Shown here: piece by piece, positions 6,371-7,332 of the stretch
How the letters are laid out: each line of letters opens with the position of its first letter
Position numbering within the stretch: the first letter of the stretch is position 1
Source of the DNA: an uncultured Phascolarctobacterium sp.
Lineage (GTDB): Bacteria; Bacillota; Negativicutes; Acidaminococcales; Acidaminococcaceae
Length of the DNA: 7,332 nt
Assembly: GCA_945949475.1 (NCBI GenBank)
Contig: CAMFET010000038.1
Span: 1-7,332, forward strand
Reading direction: 5' to 3'
Made by a program: the position numbers and the translations under genes
Notes under the pieces: model-generated
Database searches by the model: none
The model's input: only the letters and a program-made list of their open reading frames with translations
Told to the model about the DNA's origin: nothing

Positions 6371-7132
6371 ATGGAGTTGCTGTCATTTTTAATTGTGGGT
6401 GTTTTTGTGGGCATTTTAGGCTCACTGCTAGGCATTGGCGGTGGTGTAGTAATTGTGCCTTTGCTAGTATTTTATTGGGGCTATGAGCCTCAGGTGGCCA
6501 TTGGTACCTCGGTGCTGGTGGTGTTACTAAATTCTATCTCAGGCACGCTGGGTTATATGCGCAAAAAACAGGTCTGCGTAGATGCGGCTATCAAATTTGC
6601 CATCGCTACTGTACCCGGAGCCTTTTTAGGCAGCTATGCAGCAGAGTTTTTGCAGGGACGTTTATTTTATGCTGTTTTTGGCTTTTTCTTCCTTGGTGTG
6701 GCCTATAACATGTTCACTAAAGCAACAAAAAAAGATGGCACCAGCGGTGCCAATGCGCAGGTGCCAGAGCATTATAATTGGCAGCTGGGCGTGCTGTGCA
6801 GCGTTTTTGTAGGCTTTTTGGCCAGCATTTTAGGCATCGGCGGCGGTATCGTGCATGTGCCCTTTATGGCCTATATCCTGCAATTCCCTGTGCATGTGGC
6901 TATTGCCACCTCCACCTGCATTTTGGCAGTATCTTCCCTCTCTGGCATGCTGAGCCACGCCTTTTTAGGACACATCGTGTGGACCACCGGCCTAGGCATT
7001 GGCGTAGGCGCTTTCATTGGCGCGCAAATGGGCGTGCAAATTGCCCAAAAGCTGAAATCATCTTATTTGCTGAAATTCTCCAGTGTGCTGGTGTGCATCA
7101 CGGGCATTAAATTTTTGATGAGCGCATTTTAA
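6371..7132 (+). CDS. TauE/SafE (TSUP) family membrane transporter
   Basis: Inner-membrane protein of 253 residues, a usual length for the TSUP family (DUF81). The internal duplication that defines the family is clear: LLGIGGGVVIVPLL (19-32) with VAIGTSVLVVLLNSISG (42-58), and ILGIGGGIVHVPFM (153-166) with VAIATSTCILAVSSLSG (176-192). A hydrophilic linker (about 117-136) joins the halves. Known members carry sulfite, sulfonates, thiosulfate or other small anions, often out of the cell, but sequence alone does not identify the substrate here, and no sulfur-metabolism genes are nearby. The ATG has GAGGG about seven bases upstream. It lies 56 bases after yigZ with no terminator between, so it probably shares that promoter, and it is followed by a strong terminator. 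Confidence 0.92.
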   Translation: MELLSFLIVGVFVGILGSLLGIGGGVVIVPLLVFYWGYEPQVAIGTSVLVVLLNSISGTLGYMRKKQVCVDAAIKFAIATVPGAFLGSYAAEFLQGRLFYAVFGFFFLGVAYNMFTKATKKDGTSGANAQVPEHYNWQLGVLCSVFVGFLASILGIGGGIVHVPFMAYILQFPVHVAIATSTCILAVSSLSGMLSHAFLGHIVWTTGLGIGVGAFIGAQMGVQIAQKLKSSYLLKFSSVLVCITGIKFLMSAF

Positions 7133-7149
7133 AATTTGCATAAAAAGTG

Positions 7150-7192
7150 AAAGCTGTATTCCTAAGTGTAATACTGAGGAATACAGCTTTTT
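7150..7192 (+). terminator. Strong terminator after the TSUP gene
   Basis: A perfect 14-pair stem (7150-7163 with 7177-7190) ends in a TTTTT run at 7188-7192, with a three-pair AGT/ACT inner stem in the loop. It starts 18 bases after the TSUP stop. On the minus strand the stem is followed by CACTTTTTA, so it may also stop transcription arriving from the right. Confidence 0.88.
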
Positions 7193-7201
7193 CAATTCCA
7201 G

Positions 7202-7251
7202 AAAACATCTAATCATGATTATACAAATCTAGATTAGATGTTTTATTTTTT
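7202..7251. terminator. Second convergent hairpin, probably a bidirectional terminator
   Basis: A perfect 13-pair stem (7202-7214 with 7232-7244), mostly A/T, has a 17-base loop. TTTTATTTTTT follows on the plus side, and a short TTTTC on the minus side. It overlaps the stop codon (7243-7245) of the minus-strand gene to the right. It also contains two smaller palindromes (7210-7221 and 7226-7235), so other folds are possible. Confidence 0.65.
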
Positions 7252-7332
7252 AATTTCTACCTCATCAAATTGCTTGCCATCGGGTAAAAACGCCCTGAAG
7301 AGCAGCTTTTCCTGGGACACCTCCAGCGTCAT
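7243..7332 (-). CDS. C-terminal end of an unidentified protein, possibly a metallophosphoesterase (partial)
   Basis: The last 29 codons of a minus-strand gene, ending in TAA at 7243-7245; the gene continues past the right edge. An ATG falls exactly at the edge, but no ribosome site can be checked, and the sequence reads like the end of a larger protein. The pattern LEVSQEKLLFRAFLPDGK followed by QFDEVEIKK resembles the final beta strands of calcineurin-type or purple-acid-type phosphoesterases, which often end with a strand, 'DG', 'D' and a closing strand. With 29 residues this is only a suggestion. It faces the TSUP gene, with two hairpins between them. Confidence 0.4.
   Translation of the reverse strand: MTLEVSQEKLLFRAFLPDGKQFDEVEIKK

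Noticed and set aside
6096..6435. Minus-strand frames of 66-109 codons across the yigZ-TSUP junction
   Set aside because: They are antisense to conserved yigZ and TSUP coding sequence, without family motifs.
6422..6960. DNA-level repeat between the two halves of the TSUP gene
   Set aside because: The two halves are similar in protein sequence because the family is an ancient duplication; the DNA has diverged and is not a recent repeat.
6778..7110. Plus-strand frame of 110 codons within the TSUP gene
   Set aside because: Its composition, rich in Arg, His and Cys, is what a frame-shifted reading of a hydrophobic protein gives. The TSUP frame carries the conserved repeat.

Overview
The window looks like a chromosomal stretch from a mid-GC anaerobic member of the Firmicutes (Bacillota), possibly of the Negativicutes. 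This rests on purine-rich Shine-Dalgarno sites (AGGAGG, GGAGGT, GGGGAG), UUG starts, TATAAT boxes preceded by TG, and hairpin-plus-U-tract terminators. The genus is a guess. There is no sign of phage, an insertion sequence, a CRISPR array or an RNA gene.

Layout, left to right. Positions 1-1286 (minus) hold an NhaC-family sodium/proton antiporter that runs off the left edge. It lies 17 bases downstream of an N-acyl-D-amino-acid deacylase-type amidohydrolase (1304-2665, minus, UUG start), and the two look like one operon. Positions 2776-4338 (minus) hold a ClC chloride/proton exchanger with a C-terminal TrkA-C (RCK-C) domain. It has its own extended -10 promoter and a perfect A/T dyad just after the predicted transcription start. 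A strong terminator at 4421-4456 separates it from a bile acid:sodium symporter (BASS) family transporter at 4479-5462 (minus), which has a structured leader of about 100 bases. A divergent promoter region (5463-5693) then leads to a plus-strand pair: a YigZ/IMPACT-family protein (5694-6314, UUG start) and a TauE/SafE (TSUP) family anion transporter (6371-7132). Two back-to-back hairpins (7150-7192 and 7202-7251) fill the convergent gap before the last 29 codons of a minus-strand gene, perhaps a metallophosphoesterase.

Four of the six substantial genes are secondary transporters coupled to sodium, protons or anions: NhaC, ClC, BASS and probably TSUP. Only the amidohydrolase-NhaC pair reads as a clear functional unit, in which a substrate could be taken up or exchanged and then deacylated. 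The other genes look like ordinary housekeeping or transport genes in separate transcription units. I see no convincing new multi-gene system. The best leads are regulatory: the dyad at the ClC promoter, the inverted repeat around the yigZ -35 box and the folded BASS leader. The probable mis-start of the amidohydrolase and its altered active-site motif are also worth a look.
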